NCBI RefSeq assembly: GCF_001038625.1
Contig: NZ_CP011803.1
Span: 1,612,001 to 1,676,000, forward strand
Origin: Clostridium carboxidivorans P7
GTDB taxonomy: Bacteria; Bacillota; Clostridia; Clostridiales; Clostridiaceae
Length of the DNA: 64,000 nucleotides
Direction: 5' to 3'
Numbering within the stretch: position 1 is the first letter of the stretch; each line of letters starts with the position of its first letter. Below, one piece after another: positions 54,908 through 62,577 of the stretch. The notes under the pieces were generated by a model, which worked only from the letters and a program-made list of their open reading frames with translations, had not been told where the DNA came from and searched no databases. The translations under genes were made by a program, and so were the position numbers.

Positions 54908-55265
54908 AATGTAATAATAAACCTAGTTTCATACCTATTATGTATCCAATTATACCAAGAATAAAAGATAGTAATATATAGGCAATAGCATTGAGTTTAA
55001 AATTCTTTTCAAAAAGATTAAAACCTTCATACATAAATGTAGAAAAAGTAGTATAAGCACCTAAAAAACCATCACCTATAAGTAAATACATGTTTTTATT
55101 TATGCCTATATAGCTAACTATGCCAAGTAAAATTGCACCTGTAATATTTATAATAAAAGTTCCTATAGGAAATGGTGATTTTGAGTATTTACTTATAAAT
55201 TTCCCTAAAGAAAACCGGGTTAAGCTTCCTAAAATACCACCAATACCTACTAGCAAGATTTCCAT
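54906..55265 (-). CDS. crcB: Fluoride channel CrcB (second subunit)
   Basis: Fluc-type fluoride exporter subunit of 119 residues with four helices. GGILGSLTRFSLG at the start, the FIINITGAILLG helix with its Asn and the pore motif GAYTTFSTFMYE are hallmarks of the family. Its AGGAGAG site lies in the end of the preceding crcB gene, three bases from its stop. Tandem pairs usually form heterodimeric dual-topology channels. Confidence 0.94.
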   Translation of the reverse strand: MEILLVGIGGILGSLTRFSLGKFISKYSKSPFPIGTFIINITGAILLGIVSYIGINKNMYLLIGDGFLGAYTTFSTFMYEGFNLFEKNFKLNAIAYILLSFILGIIGYIIGMKLGLLLH

Positions 55266-55268
55266 AAT

Positions 55269-55688
55269 TTAATTCTCTCCTAAGTTTTCAACAGTTCTAT
55301 TATATAATTTAGATACGGCAGTTCTAGCTATAATTACTCCTAAATAAGCAGCAGTTAATCCTAAAAATGCTGAATACAATATATAAGTTAATGAATAAAG
55401 CGAATGTGATTTGTAAATGAGTTCAGAGCTTTCTTTGCATAAGGTTGAGAAGGTTGTATAAGCACCTAGAAAGCCTGTACATATACCTAGCTTTAAATCT
55501 GTACTTATTTTAAAGCCTTCCAGTGCTGCAGTAGTTATAAGAGCTAATAAAAAACTTCCTGTAACATTGATAAATAAAGTGTTTACAGGAATCATATTTC
55601 CAAGATTATTAATGGGAGCAGTTTTAACTAGAAATCTTAAAATAGCACCTAAAAATCCTCCAAGTCCAATAAAAAAGTATTTTTTCAA
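55269..55688 (-). CDS. crcB: Fluoride channel CrcB (first subunit)
   Basis: First gene of the tandem pair, 139 residues, four helices. GLGGFLGAILRFLV, LFINVTGSFLLALI and GFLGAYTTFSTLCKES match Fluc channels. A GTG at 55697 directly abuts the AAGGAA ribosome site, so the TTG at 55688, about eight bases from it, is the better start. No fluoride riboswitch is seen in the short leader from the promoter at 55779-55751. Confidence 0.92.
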   Translation of the reverse strand: MKKYFFIGLGGFLGAILRFLVKTAPINNLGNMIPVNTLFINVTGSFLLALITTAALEGFKISTDLKLGICTGFLGAYTTFSTLCKESSELIYKSHSLYSLTYILYSAFLGLTAAYLGVIIARTAVSKLYNRTVENLGEN

Positions 55689-55750
55689 TTTTAACACTTC
55701 CTTTTTATCATAAAAAAATTGTTCTTTAGTTTTTGAGTGAATTGAATTAC

Positions 55751-55779
55751 ATTTTAAAAGTATACTATATTTTGGTCAA
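55751..55779 (-). promoter_or_regulatory. Promoter of the crcB pair
   Basis: On the minus strand TTGACC (55779-55774), a 17-base spacer and TAAAAT (55756-55751). The resulting leader of about 55 bases is too short and lacks the conserved bases for a fluoride riboswitch. Confidence 0.65.
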
Positions 55780-55986
55780 TTTTGAAAGTCTCATTGCAAA
55801 AAAATAAAAGAAAAGTGGTGGATATAAAATGCTCACCATATATAGGGGGACTTGATGTTATAGATTTGATGATGTATTATTGTCATTAGAAATAGAAAAT
55901 AAATATTACAATTTGAATATTTTTAATTTATAGAGGTTAGTATTATTGTTAAGATATACAAATAAATGCAGGAGGTCTGTCTTTTA

Positions 55987-58122
55987 ATGCTTGAAGAGGC
56001 TAAGGTTTTATTAAAGAAATATTATGGATATGATAGTTTTAGAGAAGGTCAAGAAAAGGTAATAAATAGTATATTGGAAGAAAAAGATACCTTTGCTATA
56101 ATGCCTACAGGAGCAGGTAAATCTATATGCTATCAAATACCTGCTCTTTTAATGAAGGGAATAACAATAGTTATCTCTCCATTGATATCGCTTATGAAGG
56201 ATCAAGTAGATGCTCTCAATGATATAGGAGTAAAAGCAAGTTTTATAAATAGTTCATTGGACCAATATGAACTTCAAGAAAGAATATTAATGGCAGTAAG
56301 TGGATATACGAAACTTTTATATGTTGCACCAGAAAGGTTAGAATCCGAAAGTTTTTGTGAACTTATAAAGACACTTAATATATCAATGATTGCTATAGAC
56401 GAATGTCACTGTGTTTCACAATGGGGGCATGACTTTAGACCAAGTTATAGGTCTATTGCACCATTAATAAAAAAATTAGACCATAGACCTATAATTTCAG
56501 CTTTTACAGCTACAGCAACTAATGAGGTTAAGGAAGATGTAGTAAAACTTCTAGGCCTTAAAGAGTCTAATGTGTATACTACAGGTTTTGATAGAAAAAA
56601 TTTATATTTTTCTGTGGTTAGGGGAGAAAATAAAAAGGATTATTTACTTAAGTATTTAGAAAATAATAGGGATCAAGTTGGAATAATTTATGCAGGAACC
56701 AGAAAAGAAGTGGATAATATTTATGAATCTCTTAAAAAGAAAGGTTATTCTGTAGGAAAATATCATGCAGGTATGAGTGATACAGCTAGAACAAAAGCTC
56801 AAGAGGATTTTTTATATGATAATGTAAATATAATTGTGGCTACTAATGCCTTTGGAATGGGAATTGATAAATCCAATGTAAGATATGTTATACATTATAA
56901 TATACCTAAGAATATGGAAGCGTATTATCAAGAAGCAGGACGTGCAGGAAGAGATGGAGAACCAAGTGAATGTATTTTATTATTTGGAGCTCAGGATATC
57001 ATGCTTCAAAAGTTTCTTATAGAACAAAGCATATTTTCAGAAGAAAGAAGAATTAATGAATATAGAAAGCTTCAGGATGTTGTTGATTATTGCCATACTA
57101 CTAAATGTCTTAGAAAGTTTATTTTAGAATATTTTGGGGAAACTGATGTGCCAGATTTTTGTGATAATTGTAGTGTTTGTAAGGATGAAACAGAGCTTTC
57201 AGACATAACCATAGATGCTCAAAAGATATTTTCATGCATAGCTCGTATGAAGCAGAGGTTTGGAACAGTTTTAGTATCACAGGTACTACGAGGTTCAAAA
57301 GATAAAAAGGTATTAGATTTTGGCTTTGAAAAACTTTCTACTTATGGAATAATGAAAAATTATACTGTAAAGGAAATAAAGGATTTAATAAATGTACTTA
57401 TAGCAGATGATTATTTATATCTTACTGAAAGCCAATTTCCTGTGGTAAGACTTAAGGAAAAAGCAGTAAGTGTTCTTAAAGGTGAAGAAAAGGTATTTCA
57501 AAAAATTCATAAGGCTAAGAAGAAAGTTGTTCAAGAAAATTCTCTTTTTTTGCTGCTTAAATCTCTTAGAAAAACTATATCAGAAAGAGAGGCAGTACCT
57601 CCTTATATAATTTTTGCAGATGCAGCTTTAAGGGATATGAGTGAAAAACTTCCTGAAAATGATGAAGAATTTCTTGATATTAAAGGTGTTGGAGAATCAA
57701 AGCTTCAAAAGTATGGAGAAGAATTTTTAAATACCATAAGAGCTTATATAGAAGAACATCCTTCAGAAAAAGTTTCGTATAAAACTGAGAAAGAATTAAA
57801 TGAGGATGTGTGCGAAAAACATGATGTTCCAAGTCATGTTGTAACTTTAAACATGTTTAATGAAGGCAAATCATTAGAAGAAATAAGCAAGGAAAGAAAT
57901 TTGAAATTTATGACTATTGAGGATCATATAATGAGATGTGCCATGGAAGGAATGGATGTAGATTTAGATTTTTTCATACCAAAGGAGTATGAAGAATGCA
58001 TTTTTCAAGCTATAGAAAAGTCAGATAGTACAAAGTTAAGAAATATAAAAGAAATGCTGCCAGAAGAGGTAAGCTATACTGCTATAAAAGCAGCTTTATG
58101 CAAAATGAAAAATTCTGCATAA
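55987..58122 (+). CDS. recQ: ATP-dependent DNA helicase RecQ
   Basis: 3'-5' DNA helicase of recombination repair, 711 residues. MPTGAGKSICYQ (Walker A), IDECHCVSQWGHDFRP (DECH box) and the QEAGRAGRDG motif VI form the helicase core. A zinc-binding region with CLRKF...CDNCSVC, a winged-helix RQC segment and an HRDC domain (about 510-590) follow. The C-terminus has an additional helix-turn-helix (HTH_40) unit around LNMFNEGKSLEEIS. GGAGG is 11 bases before the ATG at 55987. The ATG at 55966 precedes that RBS and is rejected. Confidence 0.94.
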   Translation: MLEEAKVLLKKYYGYDSFREGQEKVINSILEEKDTFAIMPTGAGKSICYQIPALLMKGITIVISPLISLMKDQVDALNDIGVKASFINSSLDQYELQERILMAVSGYTKLLYVAPERLESESFCELIKTLNISMIAIDECHCVSQWGHDFRPSYRSIAPLIKKLDHRPIISAFTATATNEVKEDVVKLLGLKESNVYTTGFDRKNLYFSVVRGENKKDYLLKYLENNRDQVGIIYAGTRKEVDNIYESLKKKGYSVGKYHAGMSDTARTKAQEDFLYDNVNIIVATNAFGMGIDKSNVRYVIHYNIPKNMEAYYQEAGRAGRDGEPSECILLFGAQDIMLQKFLIEQSIFSEERRINEYRKLQDVVDYCHTTKCLRKFILEYFGETDVPDFCDNCSVCKDETELSDITIDAQKIFSCIARMKQRFGTVLVSQVLRGSKDKKVLDFGFEKLSTYGIMKNYTVKEIKDLINVLIADDYLYLTESQFPVVRLKEKAVSVLKGEEKVFQKIHKAKKKVVQENSLFLLLKSLRKTISEREAVPPYIIFADAALRDMSEKLPENDEEFLDIKGVGESKLQKYGEEFLNTIRAYIEEHPSEKVSYKTEKELNEDVCEKHDVPSHVVTLNMFNEGKSLEEISKERNLKFMTIEDHIMRCAMEGMDVDLDFFIPKEYEECIFQAIEKSDSTKLRNIKEMLPEEVSYTAIKAALCKMKNSA

Positions 58123-58131
58123 AAGAAAATT

Positions 58132-58176
58132 AATGCGTTGGTATAAAAGAGAGAGCTTTAAACCAACGCATTTTTA
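58132..58176 (+). terminator. Rho-independent terminator of recQ
   Basis: AATGCGTTGGT (58132-58142) pairs perfectly with ACCAACGCATT (58162-58172), with TTTTT after it. Confidence 0.9.
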
Positions 58177-58217
58177 ATTATTTCCTATTAACATATTTTA
58201 TATAAATATATGGTCAA

Positions 58218-58949
58218 TTATATTTCATAGTGTTTAAAACATAAGAAATCATGTTCTAATTCATCTAAACTTTTATATTTTTTTTCAATACCCATAAGTC
58301 TTTTCAAAAACATTAATTCTTCTTTATACAAATTTAATTCATCATACCAAGGTTTACTTTTTTTATTTACAATTTCAAAGGATGTGTAATATAAGTGTAA
58401 CAAAAAATCACCTAAATATGAAAAATCCACATCTATAGTATAGCGTTCATCATTAATCCATCTAGCTAATCCAAAGTCTAATAAATAAACTTTACCATTA
58501 TTATATAGTGTATTTGGTACTCGTATATCCCTATGAACAATACCCATACTATGCAAATACTTTAAAATGCTGATTAACTGAAAACAAATTTTATATATTT
58601 CTTTTCTTTTAAAAATATAGTCATCCTTAAAAATTATTTCTTCAAAGGTTTTGCCTTCTTTAAATTCTAAAATATAACCTGAAAATTTATCTTTTTCTAT
58701 TTTTTCTATAAATCGTGGTATACAGTTATGATTAATGGAACTCAATATTTCTTCTTCAAAGCAGACTTTTTTTCCTATCTTTTTTAGCATTTCTTTTTTT
58801 AGTTGCTTTAATATATAATTTTTATTGTTATTAGATACTAAATAACAAATTCCATATCTGCCTTCGCCAATTATTTTTACTATGGTATATTTGTCAATTT
58901 GTTCACCAGGCAAATATATTTTATCTCTTTTAAAAAAATTTAAGACCAT
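58218..58949 (-). CDS. Serine/threonine protein kinase (short Hanks-type)
   Basis: Soluble protein kinase of 243 residues with no sensor or membrane domain. The Gly loop GEGRYGICYL is at about 28-37, the ATP-binding Lys near 48, the catalytic loop HRDIRVPN at 139-146 (Arg replacing the usual Lys) and DFG at 158-160. The C-lobe is reduced. The gene overlaps the upstream His/Ser-rich protein gene by ten bases, so both are made together. The small protein is a natural substrate candidate, which is an inference. Confidence 0.88.
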   Translation of the reverse strand: MVLNFFKRDKIYLPGEQIDKYTIVKIIGEGRYGICYLVSNNNKNYILKQLKKEMLKKIGKKVCFEEEILSSINHNCIPRFIEKIEKDKFSGYILEFKEGKTFEEIIFKDDYIFKRKEIYKICFQLISILKYLHSMGIVHRDIRVPNTLYNNGKVYLLDFGLARWINDERYTIDVDFSYLGDFLLHLYYTSFEIVNKKSKPWYDELNLYKEELMFLKRLMGIEKKYKSLDELEHDFLCFKHYEI

Positions 58950-59167
58950 GAGCTGTGGTGATGCCTTCTATGATGATATTGATGGTGGTCAGAATGAGAA
59001 TAATGTTTGCGGGAGTGAGAATGGCTTCTGGAAGAAAACACACTTCCAATTATTGAACTAAAGAAGCCAGATTTTTTATGATGTTTCCTTTTGTAATAAT
59101 CGCTGCCATGGTCAGTATTGCCATGATGTCTGCTTGAACTTCTTGAGAAAAAAGAAAAAATGCCCAT
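58940..59167 (-). CDS. Small His/Ser-rich basic protein
   Basis: A 75-residue protein with about 16 His and 20 Ser, and many Arg and Lys, such as SHSHSRKHYSHSDHHQYHHR. A GGAGGA site five bases before the ATG and coupling to the kinase gene argue that it is real. A hydrophobic patch GFFSSIIGSVFSS lies mid-protein. The composition would bind metals (Zn, Ni, Cu) and offers many phosphorylation sites. It recalls Ser/His/Lys-rich spore coat proteins that are phosphorylated by CotH kinases, but no homology is claimed. Confidence 0.75.
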   Translation of the reverse strand: MGIFSFFSRSSSRHHGNTDHGSDYYKRKHHKKSGFFSSIIGSVFSSRSHSHSRKHYSHSDHHQYHHRRHHHSSWS

Positions 59168-59530
59168 ATAAATCCTCCTTAAACATAAATATTTGTAATG
59201 AATATTATCAATTGATAATATTTAATGTGTTATTATAATATACTAAGATTGAGAAAATGTAAAGGCATTTCTGAAAAATATTTTATACGAATTTTATTAT
59301 TAATTGATAATGAAAATTGTTAATAATGGTGTTAATAAAAACTTTTTTATAAAATGGTTAAGTTCAATTAATTAATGTGAGGAAGTTTATGATAAAATAC
59401 GATTATAAGTATAAATAAATTTTTTACATATACTAAATTTACAACATGTTAAAAGCAAATAAGTGAATTTTTTAAAATAAGATTTTTATTTTTAATACTT
59501 ATTTAATATGCTTAATTTGGAGGAAAAAGT
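59168..59530. other. Divergent regulatory region of the kinase operon and yhaM
   Basis: It holds no gene. A minus-strand TATAAT (59237-59232) is followed by a perfect 22-bp palindrome (59201-59222, core TATCAATTGATA) near the transcript start of the His/Ser-rich gene. A related near-palindrome ATTATTAATTGATAAT lies at 59296-59311. Together they look like operator sites. The rest is AT-rich leader sequence before yhaM. Confidence 0.6.
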
Positions 59531-60433
59531 ATGATTAAAAAAGAGAACTTTTTAAATGATATAAAAAGTAGCAGTAGCATAAAAGTATCATTAATGGTAA
59601 TGAAGGTAATATTTAAGGATAGTGATAAAATAGTATGCATACTAGGAGATAAAAGTGGAGAAATAAAAGCTAATATACCAAATAAAAATAATGAGATAAC
59701 AGAAGGAATAGTAATAGAAATTGAAGGTATAAAAGATGGAAACCTGGATGTTAAAAAATATGAAGTGATTTTAGAATATAATATTTCAGATTATCTTCCA
59801 ACAGTAAAAAGACCTATTGAAGAAATTATGGATGAAATTGAACTATATACTAATGAATACATTGTTTCAAAAGAAGCTAAGGCTTTAAATGACTATTTTT
59901 TTAAGAATGAAATATTTTTAAATAAATTCAAAAAGGGAATAGGTGGAGTTTCCATGCATCATAATTATCTAGGTGGGCTTGCAGAACATACATTAAATGT
60001 CATGTATTTAACAGCTATACTTTGTGAAAGATATGGATGCAGGAGGACAGAAATAGCCATGCTTTCGGCAAAGCTTCATGATATTGGAAAAGTTTATGAA
60101 TTATATTATGATGGGCCTTTTAAATATACTAATAGAGGAGAAATGGAAGGACATATTGTCATTGGAGTGGAATTAATAGATAAAGCAATTAGAGAAAAAC
60201 CTGAATTTTATTCAGAGGATTTTATAACAAGAGTAAAAGGGTGTATTGTTCAGCATCATGGAAAGCTTGAATTTGGTTCTCCAAGGACAATGAAAATGGA
60301 AGAATCATTTATAGTTAATTATGCTGATTCAATAGATGCTACCATGAATAAGATTTGTCAAATAAAAGATAAAACAGAACCTAATAATTGGTCAGATTAT
60401 GATAGAAGAATTGAAACAAAATTATATTTATAG
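59531..60433 (+). CDS. yhaM: 3'-5' exoribonuclease YhaM-like (OB fold plus HD domain)
   Basis: A 300-residue nuclease. The first 110 residues form an OB-fold nucleic-acid-binding region, and the remainder an HD domain with HHNYLGGLAEHTLNVM and SAKLHDIGKVYEL, the metal-binding HD signature. Length and order match B. subtilis YhaM. GGAGGAAAAAGT precedes the ATG. A DUF503 gene follows after 22 bases. Its task is likely RNA turnover, and DNA degradation has also been reported for relatives. Confidence 0.9.
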   Translation: MIKKENFLNDIKSSSSIKVSLMVMKVIFKDSDKIVCILGDKSGEIKANIPNKNNEITEGIVIEIEGIKDGNLDVKKYEVILEYNISDYLPTVKRPIEEIMDEIELYTNEYIVSKEAKALNDYFFKNEIFLNKFKKGIGGVSMHHNYLGGLAEHTLNVMYLTAILCERYGCRRTEIAMLSAKLHDIGKVYELYYDGPFKYTNRGEMEGHIVIGVELIDKAIREKPEFYSEDFITRVKGCIVQHHGKLEFGSPRTMKMEESFIVNYADSIDATMNKICQIKDKTEPNNWSDYDRRIETKLYL

Positions 60434-60455
60434 AAAAAAGAGATGGTGAAAATAC

Positions 60456-60746
60456 GTGAAGATTTTGCTTATAAAAATTACTTTGAGGGCATCCTGGGTA
60501 CATTCTTTAAAGGAAAAGAGAATGATTGTAAAAAGTATTGTTCAAAGGTTAAAGAATAAATTCAATATATCAGTGGCAGAAGTTGATGAGCAGGATATTC
60601 ATCAAATAATAGTAATAGGTATTGCAGGAATATGCGGAAGCTCCTCACAAGCAGATTCTACAATGGAAAATATTATAACTTTTGTAGAATGTAATACTGA
60701 TGCAGAAATAATAGATATTCAGAGAGAAAATATTGAAGGTGTGTAA
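60456..60746 (+). CDS. DUF503 family protein (YlxP-like)
   Basis: A 96-residue protein starting at GTG, with GAGATGGTG upstream. The family pattern LRASWVHSLKEKRMIVKSIV is clear at the N-terminus, followed by FNISVAEVDEQDIHQ and a C-terminal strand. In bacilli YlxP lies in the nusA-infB operon and has been tied to ribosome function. Here it accompanies yhaM, an unusual setting. The function is unknown. Confidence 0.85.
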   Translation: MKILLIKITLRASWVHSLKEKRMIVKSIVQRLKNKFNISVAEVDEQDIHQIIVIGIAGICGSSSQADSTMENIITFVECNTDAEIIDIQRENIEGV

Positions 60747-60754
60747 AAAATAAA

Positions 60755-60795
60755 AAAACAGATTGTCCATAATAAATAATTAGGCAATCTGTTTT
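60755..60795. terminator. Terminator between convergent genes
   Basis: AAAACAGATTG (60755-60765) pairs perfectly with CAATCTGTTTT (60785-60795). It is bordered by A runs on the left and T on the right, so it can serve both strands. Confidence 0.82.
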
Positions 60796-60834
60796 ACTAT
60801 TTCAATTAATATAGAAAATATATACTTATAAAAT

Positions 60835-62370
60835 TTAGTTGTTCAATTTGCTTCCTTCACACTTTAAAAAGTCTAAACATCTAGCATCTAATTCATCGAA
60901 AGACCATAATCCAGAACATTTGAATTTATATGCTGCATAGTCAGCGTAATCGCTATAATATACATCATAGGTTTGTATTAAAGGATATATAGGCTTGTCC
61001 AATTTATAATTTTTATAGTCTTTAATCATTAAATCCATACATTTTTTTATTGGCCATTTCATTTCGCCCCAGTAACATTGAGGCGCAGAAAAATCGCAGT
61101 ATTTATTGAAAACTGAATATGGTATATCTTGATGATAACTTGCTATAGGATAAGAAGTATATCCAATAATAGCATTTGGACATTTACTTCTTAAAATGCT
61201 GCATACTTGTTCAGATTCAGAAGTTTTACCTATTACAGCATCTTCTACATCAAGAACATAATAATCACTATGATTAATAGCATCAACTATTATATTGGCT
61301 TCAGCTTCAACATTAGTAAAGTGATTGAAGCCCCAGGTACCTACTTTAAATCCTGCTTGTTTAAAATTATTTTCATATTTCAAAAAATCATCTCTAAAAT
61401 TCATGCCGCCTCCGGTTGGACTTGAACCTTCATGATACTTAATACAGACATTATTTATACCTAAAGATTTTAATTTTGATATTAAATTATCTATGCTACC
61501 ATATTTATTTACTAAATCTTGAAGCTGCCATATCCATGCGGAAGTAGTGCTAATACTAGATAGATTATTTTTATTAGGAGCATTTACAAGCAAACTCAAA
61601 ATTACTTTTTTACTATATCCATCAATGGTTCCTTGAAAAATGTAGTTTCCTGGAATGCTAGAGGAATCAAAAGGCTTGTCCCAAATAATTTTTACCTGCT
61701 TTTTATCTCCAGAAGACATAACAGCAGTTACTGTATCTGGCAATTTATAGCTATCACTTTGATTTATAGATACATCCATATTGTCCACTGAGTTTATTTT
61801 ATCTATAGAGGCTGCTTTTGAAACAGTTTTAAAATTCATACTGAAAGAAGTGTTTAAGTATTTACTGCTTGTAGACATCAAAGTCTTATCAATGTTTAAT
61901 GAATAATAATTATCAGAATTATATTGAGATATAGTGGATATAGTTATACAAAGGTTATTTTTTGTAAGTGATATATTTAATGGTACTTCTGTATTGTTTT
62001 TTTTATCTATAATTTTTATACTGCTTTTAGCAGAAGATAAATTTATAGGTTGATTAAATTGTATTGACCAAATTTTATCTAAAGGTACATTGCTAATGTT
62101 ATCTACATTAGATGTTGAGAAAGCAAAAGTGTTTTCAACATTTGAAGAATCAGATACATTTTTTTGTAGTAGAGTTTTAGAAGTATCTTGTGCTGTTGAA
62201 ACTTTAGGTGCATCTTCTTGTGATTTATTAGTATTTTTATCATTAGTTGAAATGGTTTGAGTTTTAGATGCAGGAGGCACATTGGAAGCTAGCGCTATAT
62301 TATGAGAATTTAATTGATATGCTATAACAATGCCTGCAAATATTAAAAGTTTTTTTGATGTTTTAATCAA
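60835..62370 (-). CDS. Secreted protein with Ig-like domains and a glycoside-hydrolase-like barrel
   Basis: A 511-residue exported protein beginning at TTG. It has a signal peptide (to about residue 29), then a Ser/Thr/Lys-rich linker. An SbsA-type Ig-like domain (about 95-190, IWSIQFNQPINLS) and a Big_4-like domain (about 195-268, with VKIIWDKPFD and GNYIFQGTIDG) follow. The C-terminal 230 residues resemble a TIM-barrel glycosidase-like module: IKYHEGSS, GTWGFNHFTN, YYVLDVEDAV and FSAPQCYWG. The VLDVED acidic pair could be catalytic. A surface wall-associated hydrolase is the best guess. Confidence 0.78.
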   Translation of the reverse strand: MIKTSKKLLIFAGIVIAYQLNSHNIALASNVPPASKTQTISTNDKNTNKSQEDAPKVSTAQDTSKTLLQKNVSDSSNVENTFAFSTSNVDNISNVPLDKIWSIQFNQPINLSSAKSSIKIIDKKNNTEVPLNISLTKNNLCITISTISQYNSDNYYSLNIDKTLMSTSSKYLNTSFSMNFKTVSKAASIDKINSVDNMDVSINQSDSYKLPDTVTAVMSSGDKKQVKIIWDKPFDSSSIPGNYIFQGTIDGYSKKVILSLLVNAPNKNNLSSISTTSAWIWQLQDLVNKYGSIDNLISKLKSLGINNVCIKYHEGSSPTGGGMNFRDDFLKYENNFKQAGFKVGTWGFNHFTNVEAEANIIVDAINHSDYYVLDVEDAVIGKTSESEQVCSILRSKCPNAIIGYTSYPIASYHQDIPYSVFNKYCDFSAPQCYWGEMKWPIKKCMDLMIKDYKNYKLDKPIYPLIQTYDVYYSDYADYAAYKFKCSGLWSFDELDARCLDFLKCEGSKLNN

Positions 62371-62516
62371 TTGTCTCTCTTCTTTCTATTATTTAAATTT
62401 TATCATATTATTTTAATTTACAATTTTTATAAAAGTAATATAATAATGCACATAAAATATACCATTTAACTTATGCGTTTATCAAGTAAAAATTTTCCAT
62501 TGGCATGTTGTTATAC

Positions 62517-62545
62517 TTGACATATCATATGCTTAAATATAAAAT
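62517..62545 (+). promoter_or_regulatory. Sigma-A promoter of the helD-like gene
   Basis: TTGACA (62517-62522), a 17-base spacer and TAAAAT (62540-62545), leading to a leader of about 27 bases with GGGGG before the ATG. Confidence 0.75.
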
Positions 62546-62577
62546 TAATTTTTGTATATATATTTGGGGGTGTTCTA

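Noticed and set aside
55830-55915. Fluoride riboswitch-like string (GGTG...CACC, then TGATG) before recQ
   Set aside because: It lies on the plus strand ahead of recQ and not crcB. The central GGC/GCC stem is missing and the conserved loop bases do not fit.
59201-59222. Classical Fur box
   Set aside because: The hexamer order is ATTATC-N4-GATAAT, opposite in orientation to the GATAAT-GATAAT-N-ATTATC consensus.
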